Assembly (NCBI GenBank): GCA_029051085.1
Contig: JAIDLK010000040.1
Coordinates: 1 to 13,000 of the forward strand
Source of the DNA: Alphaproteobacteria bacterium
GTDB lineage: Bacteria; Pseudomonadota; Alphaproteobacteria; Rs-D84
DNA length: 13,000 nucleotides
Direction of reading: 5' to 3'
A model generated the notes under the pieces. The model had not been told where the DNA came from. It worked only from the letters and a program-made list of their open reading frames with translations, and made no database searches. Shown piece by piece: positions 6,858 to 13,000 of this stretch (the stretch's first letter is position 1; each line of letters begins with the position of its first letter). The translations under genes and the position numbers were made by a program.

Positions 6858-7178
6858 CTATATATTCATCAGCCTTTCAAATTCTTCCAGCGTCATTTCA
6901 TAAATCGGCCGCTGGGATGGTGTTGTCAAATCCCTGACACGTTCATATTGAACACGGAAACGCTCCACCAGCGCTCTCACCTCTGGCGTTGCGGCACCTC
7001 TTTCGACCAAGCGGCGGCCGTATTCATAAACAAATTCCAGCGTGTCCGCGGCAAAAAAGCGCCCGACATAATTTTCAATGGCAAGCCCCCCTTTTTGCAC
7101 ACAGATTGCGGACATCATCATCGTCATCTGGTTATAAAAGTTCGCCATCTTAATAAAATTCTGAACAGTTATCGCCAC
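6858..7178 (-). CDS. Small unrecognised protein, first gene of the envelope operon (106 aa)
   Basis: The start is GTG at 7178, chosen because AAGGAG lies 7 nt upstream. No signal peptide or membrane helix is evident. The N-terminal 35 residues are Met-rich and moderately hydrophobic (FIKMANFYNQMTMMMSAICV). The rest is helical and charged (EFVYEYGRRLVERG, RALVERFRVQYERVRDL), ending MTLEEFERLMNI. No family is recognised. The stop lies only 13 bp before the secretin-like start, so the two are cotranscribed and perhaps coupled. It might be a cytoplasmic partner of the envelope proteins, but nothing shows this directly. Confidence 0.7.
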   Translation of the reverse strand: MAITVQNFIKMANFYNQMTMMMSAICVQKGGLAIENYVGRFFAADTLEFVYEYGRRLVERGAATPEVRALVERFRVQYERVRDLTTPSQRPIYEMTLEEFERLMNI

Positions 7179-7204
7179 CGGCGCACTCCTTACCCTTTTA
7201 TTGC

Positions 7205-7234
7205 ATTATAAAAAGTATTGCCCCCCTAACGCAA
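7205..7234 (-). promoter_or_regulatory. Promoter of the 7178-to-1743 minus-strand operon
   Basis: On the minus strand TTGCGT (7234-7229) is followed after 18 bp by a perfect TATAAT (7210-7205). The transcript would start about 20 nt before the GTG start at 7178, leaving room for the AAGGAG ribosome-binding site. It overlaps the divergent promoter on the plus strand, so the two directions may compete. Confidence 0.6.
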
Positions 7235-7246
7235 TTAAATTATAAT
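7218..7246 (+). promoter_or_regulatory. Promoter of the small lipoprotein gene, possibly leaderless
   Basis: TTGCCC (7218-7223), a 17-bp spacer and a perfect TATAAT (7241-7246) precede the ATG at 7254 by exactly 7 nt. Transcription would begin at or next to the A of the start codon. There is no Shine-Dalgarno sequence. Confidence 0.65.
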
Positions 7247-7253
7247 ACATATC

Positions 7254-7634
7254 ATGAGAATAAAATATATCATTCCTGTTTTGTTACTGTGCGCATGTTC
7301 GTCCCCGAACCGTGGCAGCATTGATAACGCCACCGTCCTGAACTGGGAGAACGAGGCCGTAACAACCGAACAGTTTGTTCGCGACCACAAGGCATGCCTT
7401 GGAATAACCAAGCCTTCGTATCTGCCCCGGTCTCGCCTGGCAAAGCTGATTGCCCCGAACCAAAGCGGAATGATGCCGGACTGGGACGGGCTGTGGGTCA
7501 CATTCCAATCAAACGAGTACAAAGATGTCGGCCAACGCAGCCTGATGAGCGTACCACGCAATACAACATCCAAATCGGTCGGTTCTTACAGAAAATGTAT
7601 GTTCCGGCGCGGATATCTGTTGCGTGCAATGTAA
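7254..7634 (+). CDS. Small putative lipoprotein (126 aa)
   Basis: No family is recognised. A short signal peptide (MRIKYIIPVLLLCAC) has lipidation expected at Cys15, followed by SSPNRGS. The mature part is about 111 aa with Cys residues in KACLGI and near the end in YRKCMFRRGY; these two could form a disulfide. There is no membrane segment apart from the signal. The start lacks an SD and lies 7 nt after a TATAAT box. ftsQ follows 53 bp downstream behind its own -10 element, with no terminator visible between them, so read-through is likely. The role is unknown; an envelope location is inferred from the signal peptide. Confidence 0.8.
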   Translation: MRIKYIIPVLLLCACSSPNRGSIDNATVLNWENEAVTTEQFVRDHKACLGITKPSYLPRSRLAKLIAPNQSGMMPDWDGLWVTFQSNEYKDVGQRSLMSVPRNTTSKSVGSYRKCMFRRGYLLRAM

Positions 7635-7671
7635 TTTTTTATCAGCTCCCCTTTTTTATCGGGCAAAATTA

Positions 7672-7680
7672 TGCTATAAT
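7672..7680 (+). promoter_or_regulatory. Extended -10 promoter of ftsQ, possibly leaderless
   Basis: TGCTATAAT is an extended -10 element (TGn plus perfect TATAAT). No good -35 box is seen 16-18 bp upstream, only a T run. The ATG of ftsQ at 7688 follows the TATAAT after exactly 7 nt with no SD, the same geometry as the preceding gene. Confidence 0.55.
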
Positions 7681-7687
7681 TCGTCAC

Positions 7688-8368
7688 ATGAAACGTTCTT
7701 TCTGGTTTTGGCTGTGCTTTGTGCTGTCCATAATTCTGGCGACATATTTTGCCGTGCGAATAATAATGACCGCGATGGGCCACGGGGCGGCGGCGCGCGT
7801 GCACAGCATATCCATATCGGCCACACCACGCGGCGGTGATTTGAATGCCGTGGCCACGGCGGCCGCCGTGGCACCCGGAACACAGACATATTCTGTCGAT
7901 TTGAACACTATGGCCGCACGCATTTCGGCGGTACCCGGCGTACGTGATGCGGCTGTTCGTCGCATGCCCGGCGGCAACCTGTCGGTGCGTGTAAAAATGT
8001 ATACCGCGGTGGCTCAATGGACCGATGGCGACGCTTTCTTTCCTTTGTCCGCAGACGGCACGATTGTTCGCCGCCCCGGAACCGAACGCGACCCGGCATC
8101 CGTATTATTCCGCGGCCCACTGCCGGACGACATATCCGAAATAACCAAGGCGGCACACAATCTTGTCGGCAACATAGATTATCTTGAATGGATTGAAAAA
8201 CGCCGCTGGAACATTCAGACAACGGGCGGAATAACGGTAATGCTGCCGGAAAAAAATCCGGCGGCGGCAATCGCCGGTCTTATCGTTCTTAATGAAAGGC
8301 ACGACTTGCTGGGGCGCGACATATCAGTAATAGACATGCGCGACGACGCACGCATTTTGGTAAAGTAA
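7688..8368 (+). CDS. ftsQ: Cell division protein FtsQ
   Basis: A bitopic divisome protein that links early and late division proteins through FtsB/FtsL. It has 226 aa. One membrane helix lies at about residues 5-27, followed by a periplasmic POTRA-like region. VDLNTMAARISAVPGVRDAAVRRMPGGNLSV (about 70-100) matches the family's conserved hairpin region, and RVKMYTAVAQW plus FPLSADGTIV (about 101-127) are typical of the beta domain. The end, DISVIDMRDDARILVK, matches the usual FtsQ terminal strand. It is shorter than many alphaproteobacterial FtsQ proteins. The start at 7688 is preferred over a longer in-frame extension (to 7394) that overlaps the lipoprotein gene and puts non-family sequence before the membrane helix. 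ftsA follows after 3 bp. Confidence 0.9.
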   Translation: MKRSFWFWLCFVLSIILATYFAVRIIMTAMGHGAAARVHSISISATPRGGDLNAVATAAAVAPGTQTYSVDLNTMAARISAVPGVRDAAVRRMPGGNLSVRVKMYTAVAQWTDGDAFFPLSADGTIVRRPGTERDPASVLFRGPLPDDISEITKAAHNLVGNIDYLEWIEKRRWNIQTTGGITVMLPEKNPAAAIAGLIVLNERHDLLGRDISVIDMRDDARILVK

Positions 8369-8371
8369 ACA

Positions 8372-10156
8372 ATGAACCTGTTCGATTCATCTTTTCTGTG
8401 CCTGGACATCGGCGCGGCCGGTGTACGCGGATGCGCACACCGCATAAAAAACGCACGAATTGATAAATCGGCCGTCTTTTCGATGGACAGTCGCGATACG
8501 GTATTCGCACTCAAATCCGTTATAGATGAGCTGGAGCGTCAAATCGGCGCACATTTTGACACGGCCTATGTCACGGGCGATTTCGGCAACGCTTATTTTG
8601 ATATGAGCGCCAAAAGCACCACATGGGGCGGCGAGCATAAAATCACCGCGGCGGACATACGGACACAGATTGCCCAAATCACACCGCCGGACGGTTTCTA
8701 TCCGATGCATATAATACCTCTGCGCTATGACACGCCTGGGGCACGAAATGTAATAACACCAATCGGTCATACGGACCGTGCGCTTATATCTGCATTCGGC
8801 GCAATATTTTTCAACACGGCGCGAATGAATGAAATTACATCCGCAATGCGTCGCGCACATATTCAAGGCGCCGGTTTTTTCGACCCGCATTTTCTTTTAA
8901 ACGCCACACTGCGACGTGCACACGAAAACACTATGTTTATCGACTTGGGCGATGAATATACAACCGCATCCATCTGGACGGACCGCGGTCCGGTTATGTA
9001 CCGCAAGATTCCCGTGGGCGGCGCAAAAATAAGTCACGACATCTCAGATAAAATGCGCATAGACTATGATGCGGCCGAACGTGTAAAGCGTGCCGTCGCA
9101 TCACTTACCCCCCAGGAAATGGACCGCTTTACCCCTGCGGACCCCGCATATGATTTTTCACGTGCCGACATAAACGAAATAATTCTGCCGCGCATGGTGG
9201 AAATCGCAGGTGCAATAAAAGAGGCCGCCGGTCCGGCGATTACAAAATACAGACCTGCAAAAATAATACTGGGTGGCGGTGGTGCGGAAATGACCGGCGC
9301 GATAGAGTTTTTTGAAAACACTTTTGCAATACCGGTTCAAAAACTGCCGTATGATGCACCGGCCCGCGCATTGGCGACATACATATGGACATCACAAAAA
9401 CCACGGATTGAGGCCGCACGCGCCCGCCAGGAACGCATGCGGCGGCGCGGGGAATGGCTGCGCAGATTATTTCATATGGGGCACAGACAAAAAAAGCGGA
9501 CACGTTTCATCCCGATTATGCCCAGCACGCTTTGCTTTAACATGCGCCGCCCTGAAACATATGAATTGTTCCGCTCCGGCGGCATATCAATGATTCACGT
9601 TGACATCATGGACGGCTTTTACGTGGACAGAATTGCGGGCGGCATCAGTGAATTAAAACAAATACGCGCAAAAACAAACGCGCATCTGCATGTACATTTA
9701 ATGACGGAAAGCCCGTCTGTTTGGGCGGCCGATGCAATCGCGGCGGGGGCGGATACGGTTGTCGTATCCACAAACACATCCGGCGTGCGCACGGCACTGC
9801 GTGAAATCAGGGCGGCCGGTCGACGGGCGGCGGTTGCACTGAACCCCGACTCGTCTGTATCGATATTGAAACCGATACTGCGTGAAGTGGACGAGGTAAT
9901 GGTTATGGCTGTTGCGCCGGGCGCGGCGGGCCAACCGTTTGACCGCGATGCGATAAAGAAAATATCTGTATTGAATGCGACACGGAAAAAATATAACTTG
10001 AAATTTACAATATCCGTTGATGGTGGCATCAACGCGGAAACGGCACCGGCCTGCTGGGCGGCGGGGGCGGATACATTGGTATCAGGCTCATACCTGGCGC
10101 GTGCGAACGACTTTCCGTTGGCCGTACAAAAACTATTGCCGACCGCAAACAAATAA
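8372..10156 (+). CDS. ftsA/rpe: FtsA-Rpe fusion: division actin homologue joined to ribulose-phosphate 3-epimerase
   Basis: One uninterrupted 594-codon frame. Residues 1-340 are FtsA: phosphate-1 LDIGAAGVRG (11-20), a 1C-like insertion at about 80-155, phosphate-2 FIDLGDEYTTASIW (189-202) and adenosine motif IILGGGGAEMTG (298-309). Residues 354-376 form a basic amphipathic helix (RMRRRGEWLRRLF) like FtsA's membrane-targeting C-terminus. Residues 379-590 are an Rpe TIM barrel: IMPSTL (382-387), HVDIMDGFYV (409-418), HVHLM (440-444), APGAAGQPF (515-523), VDGGI (549-553) and VSGSYL (570-575). Metal ligands His409, Asp411, His442 and Asp550 are kept. No convincing internal SD precedes Met369 or Met383, so a single protein is likely. 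FtsA anchors FtsZ filaments; Rpe interconverts ribulose-5-P and xylulose-5-P. The gene follows ftsQ by 3 bp, has no clear SD of its own and ends at a strong terminator. Confidence 0.9.
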   Translation: MNLFDSSFLCLDIGAAGVRGCAHRIKNARIDKSAVFSMDSRDTVFALKSVIDELERQIGAHFDTAYVTGDFGNAYFDMSAKSTTWGGEHKITAADIRTQIAQITPPDGFYPMHIIPLRYDTPGARNVITPIGHTDRALISAFGAIFFNTARMNEITSAMRRAHIQGAGFFDPHFLLNATLRRAHENTMFIDLGDEYTTASIWTDRGPVMYRKIPVGGAKISHDISDKMRIDYDAAERVKRAVASLTPQEMDRFTPADPAYDFSRADINEIILPRMVEIAGAIKEAAGPAITKYRPAKIILGGGGAEMTGAIEFFENTFAIPVQKLPYDAPARALATYIWTSQKPRIEAARARQERMRRRGEWLRRLFHMGHRQKKRTRFIPIMPSTLCFNMRRPETYELFRSGGISMIHVDIMDGFYVDRIAGGISELKQIRAKTNAHLHVHLMTESPSVWAADAIAAGADTVVVSTNTSGVRTALREIRAAGRRAAVALNPDSSVSILKPILREVDEVMVMAVAPGAAGQPFDRDAIKKISVLNATRKKYNLKFTISVDGGINAETAPACWAAGADTLVSGSYLARANDFPLAVQKLLPTANK

Positions 10157-10186
10157 AATCCCGGCAAAACCGGGATTTTATTTTTG
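10155..10186. terminator. Bidirectional rho-independent terminator after ftsA-rpe
   Basis: A 10-bp perfect stem AAAATCCCGG/CCGGGATTTT (10155-10164 with 10170-10179) with a CAAAA loop is followed by ATTTTTG on the plus strand. On the minus strand it ends in a T-rich tail, so it could also stop transcripts coming from tsaE. It begins inside the stop codon of ftsA-rpe. Confidence 0.9.
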
Positions 10187-10195
10187 CAAACAGTG

Positions 10196-10357
10196 CTATT
10201 TTTGGATTCGACGCGGTCGCATCATTGAATCCTCAGGGATATGGGTTCGGAACCTGAAAAGTCCGTGTACGCAGTGTTTACATCGCGAATCTAAATCCGC
10301 ACTACAACTATGCCGCAATCCCGTCATACACGCCACAGGAGCCATTTCCCAATTCAC
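10196..10357 (-). CDS. Possible 53-codon ORF overlapping the tsaE stop (uncertain)
   Basis: A minus-strand frame starts with GTG overlapping the TGA of tsaE (GTGA) and ends at TAG (10198-10196). An internal ATG at 10345 is an alternative start. The peptide is Cys/Arg/His-rich (SCSADLDSRCKHCVHG, then FRTHIPEDSMMRPRRIQK). There is no convincing SD, signal or membrane segment, and no family is recognised. The 4-base overlap is typical of coupled genes. However, the plus-strand frame opposite is also protein-like, interrupted by one TGA, so this could equally be a dispersed intergenic element or gene remnant. The rest of the tsaE-to-terminator gap holds nothing else that I can identify. Confidence 0.25.
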   Translation of the reverse strand: MNWEMAPVACMTGLRHSCSADLDSRCKHCVHGLFRFRTHIPEDSMMRPRRIQK

Positions 10358-10752
10358 TTAACGACAATTTTCCGACCGTCGCCATGCGTCGTTATATAAA
10401 CATGTATCGCATCCTGTGGCAAAAAATCCGCCGCAATATCGGGCCATTCTATCAATGTTATATCATTTGCCATTGCATGCTGCAGACCTATCTCGGCCAA
10501 TTCATCCGCATCCGACACACGATATAAATCAAAATGGGAAATACCGTCATAATTTTGAACAATGGTAAACGTCGGGCTGGGCACAACAGTGTCCGCACCA
10601 CGTAACGTCTTGATAACGGCGCGCGCAATCTCTGACTTACCCATTCCCAAATCACCGTGCAATGCAACAGTTACGGGCGCACGCAGACCCTGTGCAAAAT
10701 CCGCCGCCCATGCACGCAGTTCTTCAACATTGTTTGAAATAAATTCCGCCAT
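10354..10752 (-). CDS. tsaE: tRNA threonylcarbamoyladenosine biosynthesis ATPase TsaE
   Basis: A small P-loop ATPase that works with TsaB and TsaD to make the t6A37 modification of ANN-decoding tRNAs. It has 132 aa, slightly short compared with about 150. Walker A is GDLGMGKS (33-40), where most members have GDLGAGKT. PSPTFTIVQNY (58-68), HFDLYRV (73-79), ELAEIGL (84-90) and LIEWP (100-104) are the conserved family motifs. The ATG lies 3 bp after the uvrB stop, so the two form an operon and translation is likely coupled. The reading ends KIVVK-TGA, showing TGA used as a stop. Confidence 0.95.
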   Translation of the reverse strand: MAEFISNNVEELRAWAADFAQGLRAPVTVALHGDLGMGKSEIARAVIKTLRGADTVVPSPTFTIVQNYDGISHFDLYRVSDADELAEIGLQHAMANDITLIEWPDIAADFLPQDAIHVYITTHGDGRKIVVK

Positions 10753-10755
10753 ACG

Positions 10756-12747
10756 TTACTCCACCAACAACAAATCGTCTTCCAGTTTCCGTATCTCGTC
10801 ACGATACCGGCCGGCTTCTTCAAATTCCAAATCCTCGGCCGCGCGACGCATCTTTTTGGTCAGCTCTTTTATCTGCCTGCGGATTGATTCCGCATCCATA
10901 ACACCGCCGGCTTTATCATATACAAAACGCCGCTTTTTATCGGTTTTCTCATCTTTTTCACCAACCTCTGCGAATACGGCCTTTGAAACGGTCTTTGGTG
11001 TTATACCATTGGCCTTGTTGTATGCCATCTGCTTTTCCCGCCGTCTTGCCGTTTCAGTCAGTGCGGCATTCATAGAATCCGTGATACGGTCCGCATACAG
11101 TATCACCCGCCCGTTTGCATTTCTGGCCGCGCGACCTATTGTTTGAATCAGCGATCGCGTAGAACGCAGAAATCCTTCTTTGTCCGCATCCATAATCGCA
11201 ACCAACTCGCATTCCGGCACATCCAACCCTTCGCGTAACAGATTGATTCCGACCAGAACATCATATTTTCCCAATCTTAACTCACGCAACAGTTCAATAC
11301 GTTCCAATGTCTCGATATCACTGTGCAGATACTTTGCACGCACCCCGTTTTCATTTAGATAATCCGTCAACTGCTCCGCCATTTTCTTGGTCAGCGTCGT
11401 AACCAGAACACGTCCTTTTGTCTGACGTATCTGATCAAGTAAATCATCAACCTGATTTGCGGTCGGCCGCACATCACAGACCGGGTCCAGCAGACCGGTC
11501 GGACGTATTACCTGCTCTGATACGATTCCGCCCGCCTGGTCAAGCTCCCACGGGGCCGGTGTCGCAGATACAAAAACAGTCTGTGGGCGCAAAGCATCCC
11601 ATTCCTCAAATGTCAACGGGCGATTGTCAATGCATGCCGGCAGGCGAAATCCATATTGAGACAATGTTTCCTTTCTTGCCCTGTCACCACGTGACATTGC
11701 CGAAATTTGCGGCACCGTCACATGACTTTCATCAATAAACAAAACGGCATCACGCGGCAGATACTCAAACAAAGTCGGTGGCGGCATGCCGGGGGCGCGC
11801 CCCGATAAATAACGCGAATAATTTTCAATGCCGCGGCATGTGCCTGTCGACTCCATCATCTCGATATCGAAATTTACACGTTCACGCAGGCGCTGTTCCT
11901 CGATATATTTCATATTTTCATGGAAATAATCCAGCCTCTCTTTCAAATCGGTCTTTATCTGGCCGATTGCCTGCAGAATGGATGGCATAGGTGTTGCATA
12001 GTGCGTATTTGGATAAACCGCCACACGGTCCAACCGATGCAGCTTTGCCCCGGTAAGTGTATCAAATTCCCAAATCTCTTCTATCTCGTCACCAAAAAAG
12101 GATATCTTCCACGCACGGTCCAGCGCATGCGACGGAAACACGTCCAGCGTATCACCGCGAACACGAAAATCCCCGCGCTCAAACGCAACATCATTACGCT
12201 TGTACTGAATGTCTACCAATGCGCGCATAACATCCTTCATCCCGATATTGTCACCGGCATTCAGAACCAGCTTCATTCCCGAATACTGCTCCGGGCTGCC
12301 CATACCGTAAATTGATGAAACAGAGGATATAACAACAACATCACGCTCTTCCAGCATGGCGCGCGTGGCACTGTGCCGCATGCGGTCCAACTGTTCGTTA
12401 ATGGATGCATCCTTGTCAATATAAGTGTCGGTGGTGGGCATATATGCTTCGGGCTGATAGTAATCATAATATGACACGAAATATTCCACATGATTGTTTG
12501 GGAAAAAAGATTTCATTTCAGTATACAGCTGGGCCGCCAGAATCTTATTCGGTGCCATAATCAGCGCAGGCCGCGACAATTCCGCAATAACATTAGCCAT
12601 TGTAAAAGTCTTGCCCGACCCCGTCACCCCCAGCAGCACCTGGTTTTGCCGCCCATCACGGATTCCTCCCACCAGCTCTGCAATCGCAGTCGGCTGGTCC
12701 CCCATGGGTTTATAATCGCTTTGAAGATCGAATATGCTCTTTTTCAT
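10756..12747 (-). CDS. uvrB: Excinuclease ABC subunit UvrB
   Basis: The damage-verifying helicase-like subunit of UvrABC nucleotide excision repair. The protein is full length (663 aa). It has Walker A GVTGSGKT (40-47), the damage-probing beta-hairpin region YFVSYYDYYQPEAYMP (89-104), motif II DESH (339-342), motif III-like SATP (395-398), motif VI QTIGRAARN (535-543) and a C-terminal UVR domain (about 623-657) that contacts UvrC. No internal lesions are seen. There is no SD before the ATG (AACAATTAAA-ATG). A -10-like TATATT lies 10 nt upstream, so the leader is very short. It is the first gene of uvrB-tsaE and divergent from the AsmA-like gene. Confidence 0.98.
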   Translation of the reverse strand: MKKSIFDLQSDYKPMGDQPTAIAELVGGIRDGRQNQVLLGVTGSGKTFTMANVIAELSRPALIMAPNKILAAQLYTEMKSFFPNNHVEYFVSYYDYYQPEAYMPTTDTYIDKDASINEQLDRMRHSATRAMLEERDVVVISSVSSIYGMGSPEQYSGMKLVLNAGDNIGMKDVMRALVDIQYKRNDVAFERGDFRVRGDTLDVFPSHALDRAWKISFFGDEIEEIWEFDTLTGAKLHRLDRVAVYPNTHYATPMPSILQAIGQIKTDLKERLDYFHENMKYIEEQRLRERVNFDIEMMESTGTCRGIENYSRYLSGRAPGMPPPTLFEYLPRDAVLFIDESHVTVPQISAMSRGDRARKETLSQYGFRLPACIDNRPLTFEEWDALRPQTVFVSATPAPWELDQAGGIVSEQVIRPTGLLDPVCDVRPTANQVDDLLDQIRQTKGRVLVTTLTKKMAEQLTDYLNENGVRAKYLHSDIETLERIELLRELRLGKYDVLVGINLLREGLDVPECELVAIMDADKEGFLRSTRSLIQTIGRAARNANGRVILYADRITDSMNAALTETARRREKQMAYNKANGITPKTVSKAVFAEVGEKDEKTDKKRRFVYDKAGGVMDAESIRRQIKELTKKMRRAAEDLEFEEAGRYRDEIRKLEDDLLLVE

Positions 12748-12757
12748 TTTAATTGTT

Positions 12758-12785
12758 AATATAATTCATTATAATAAAAATACAA
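12758..12785 (-). promoter_or_regulatory. Possible promoter of uvrB-tsaE
   Basis: On the minus strand TTGTAT (12785-12780) is followed after 16 bp by TATATT (12763-12758), which ends 10 nt before the uvrB ATG. The intergenic region is extremely AT-rich, so several -10-like words occur, including TATAAT on the minus strand further upstream and on the plus strand at 12770-12775 for the divergent gene. No clear SOS (LexA) operator is seen. Confidence 0.4.
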
Positions 12786-12796
12786 GGAAAGAGAAA

Positions 12797-13000
12797 ATGG
12801 CATTAAAACCCAGAACCCGCCGCAGAATAATATATATTTGCGCCACAATCACAGCAATCGCGGCAATCGCCGTTGTGGTGGTTCCTCCAATGTTTACCCT
12901 AAACAGTTTAACACCAAAGCTTGCAGCGGCAATAACCGCCCAGACAGGGGTCGAAACCCGGATTCGCGGCGACGTACATTTCAGTCTTTTGGGTGCGGCA
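12797..13000 (+). CDS. AsmA-like membrane protein, N-terminus only
   Basis: 68 codons are visible before the window ends. A basic N-terminus (ALKPRTRRR) precedes one membrane helix at about residues 11-32 (IIYICATITAIAAIAVVVVPP). Then comes LTPKLAAAITAQTGVETRIRGDVHFSLLG, the pattern that opens AsmA-family periplasmic domains. Those proteins are inner-membrane-anchored bridge-like proteins linked to phospholipid transport and outer-membrane biogenesis. The start is supported by AAGGAAAGAGAAA just upstream. The family call rests on this short stretch, so a related AsmA-like or DUF748-type protein is possible. Confidence 0.65.
   Translation, partial: MALKPRTRRRIIYICATITAIAAIAVVVVPPMFTLNSLTPKLAAAITAQTGVETRIRGDVHFSLLGAA

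Noticed and set aside
7394..7687. N-terminal extension of the FtsQ frame
   Set aside because: It overlaps the lipoprotein gene in another frame and places non-family sequence before the FtsQ membrane helix; the ATG at 7688 sits behind its own -10 element.
10201..10270. GGATTCGACG and GGGTTCGGAACC resembling tmRNA or tRNA T-arm words
   Set aside because: No tRNA-like acceptor/T-arm pairing, no CCA end and no tag reading frame of tmRNA type were found around them.
12748..12796. LexA-type SOS operator before uvrB
   Set aside because: The divergent spacer is AT-rich, with no GTTC-N7-GTTC or CTGT-N8-ACAG pattern.

Overview
The window reads as a chromosomal segment of a Gram-negative bacterium, most likely an uncultured, host-associated alphaproteobacterium. 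The evidence is a LolD/LolC-type lipoprotein exporter with only one permease gene, several signal-peptide or lipoprotein ORFs, FtsQ and FtsA, an AsmA-like protein, compact operons, and tRNAs with encoded CCA ends. The lineage is inferred from protein style; no rRNA or marker alignment was possible. TGA is used as a normal stop (tsaE). There is no CRISPR array, transposase or phage gene.

Layout. (1) 1-955, minus strand: the N-terminal part of an alpha/beta hydrolase with a Cys nucleophile, behind a promoter with a 19-bp MerR-type spacer. Next comes a tRNA-Gly(TCC)-tRNA-Tyr(GTA) pair with its own promoter and terminator. (2) 1050-1750, plus strand: one unrecognised basic protein with promoter and terminator. 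(3) 7178 down to 1743, minus strand: a tightly packed seven-gene unit. In transcription order it holds a small unknown protein, a secretin-like lipoprotein, a LolC/E-type permease, LolD, a single-pass membrane protein with two Cys-bounded helical hairpins, an exported Cys-rich protein with a related hairpin plus two CFPPM modules, and a YjbR/MmcQ-family protein. (4) 7205-10186, plus strand: divergent overlapping promoters, a small lipoprotein, ftsQ, and an unusual continuous ORF joining a complete FtsA to a complete ribulose-phosphate 3-epimerase (Rpe), closed by a strong terminator. (5) 12747 down to about 10196, minus strand: uvrB-tsaE, with a possible 53-codon ORF after tsaE. (6) 12797 to the end, plus strand: the start of an AsmA-like membrane protein.

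Main points of interest. The FtsA-Rpe fusion joins a divisome actin homologue, through its membrane-binding helix, to a pentose-phosphate enzyme whose metal ligands are intact. FtsZ does not follow. The envelope operon combines lipoprotein export with a lipoprotein secretin and two Cys-rich exported proteins that share a hairpin motif. Two successive plus-strand genes have TATAAT exactly 7 nt before the ATG and no Shine-Dalgarno sequence, which suggests leaderless transcripts.
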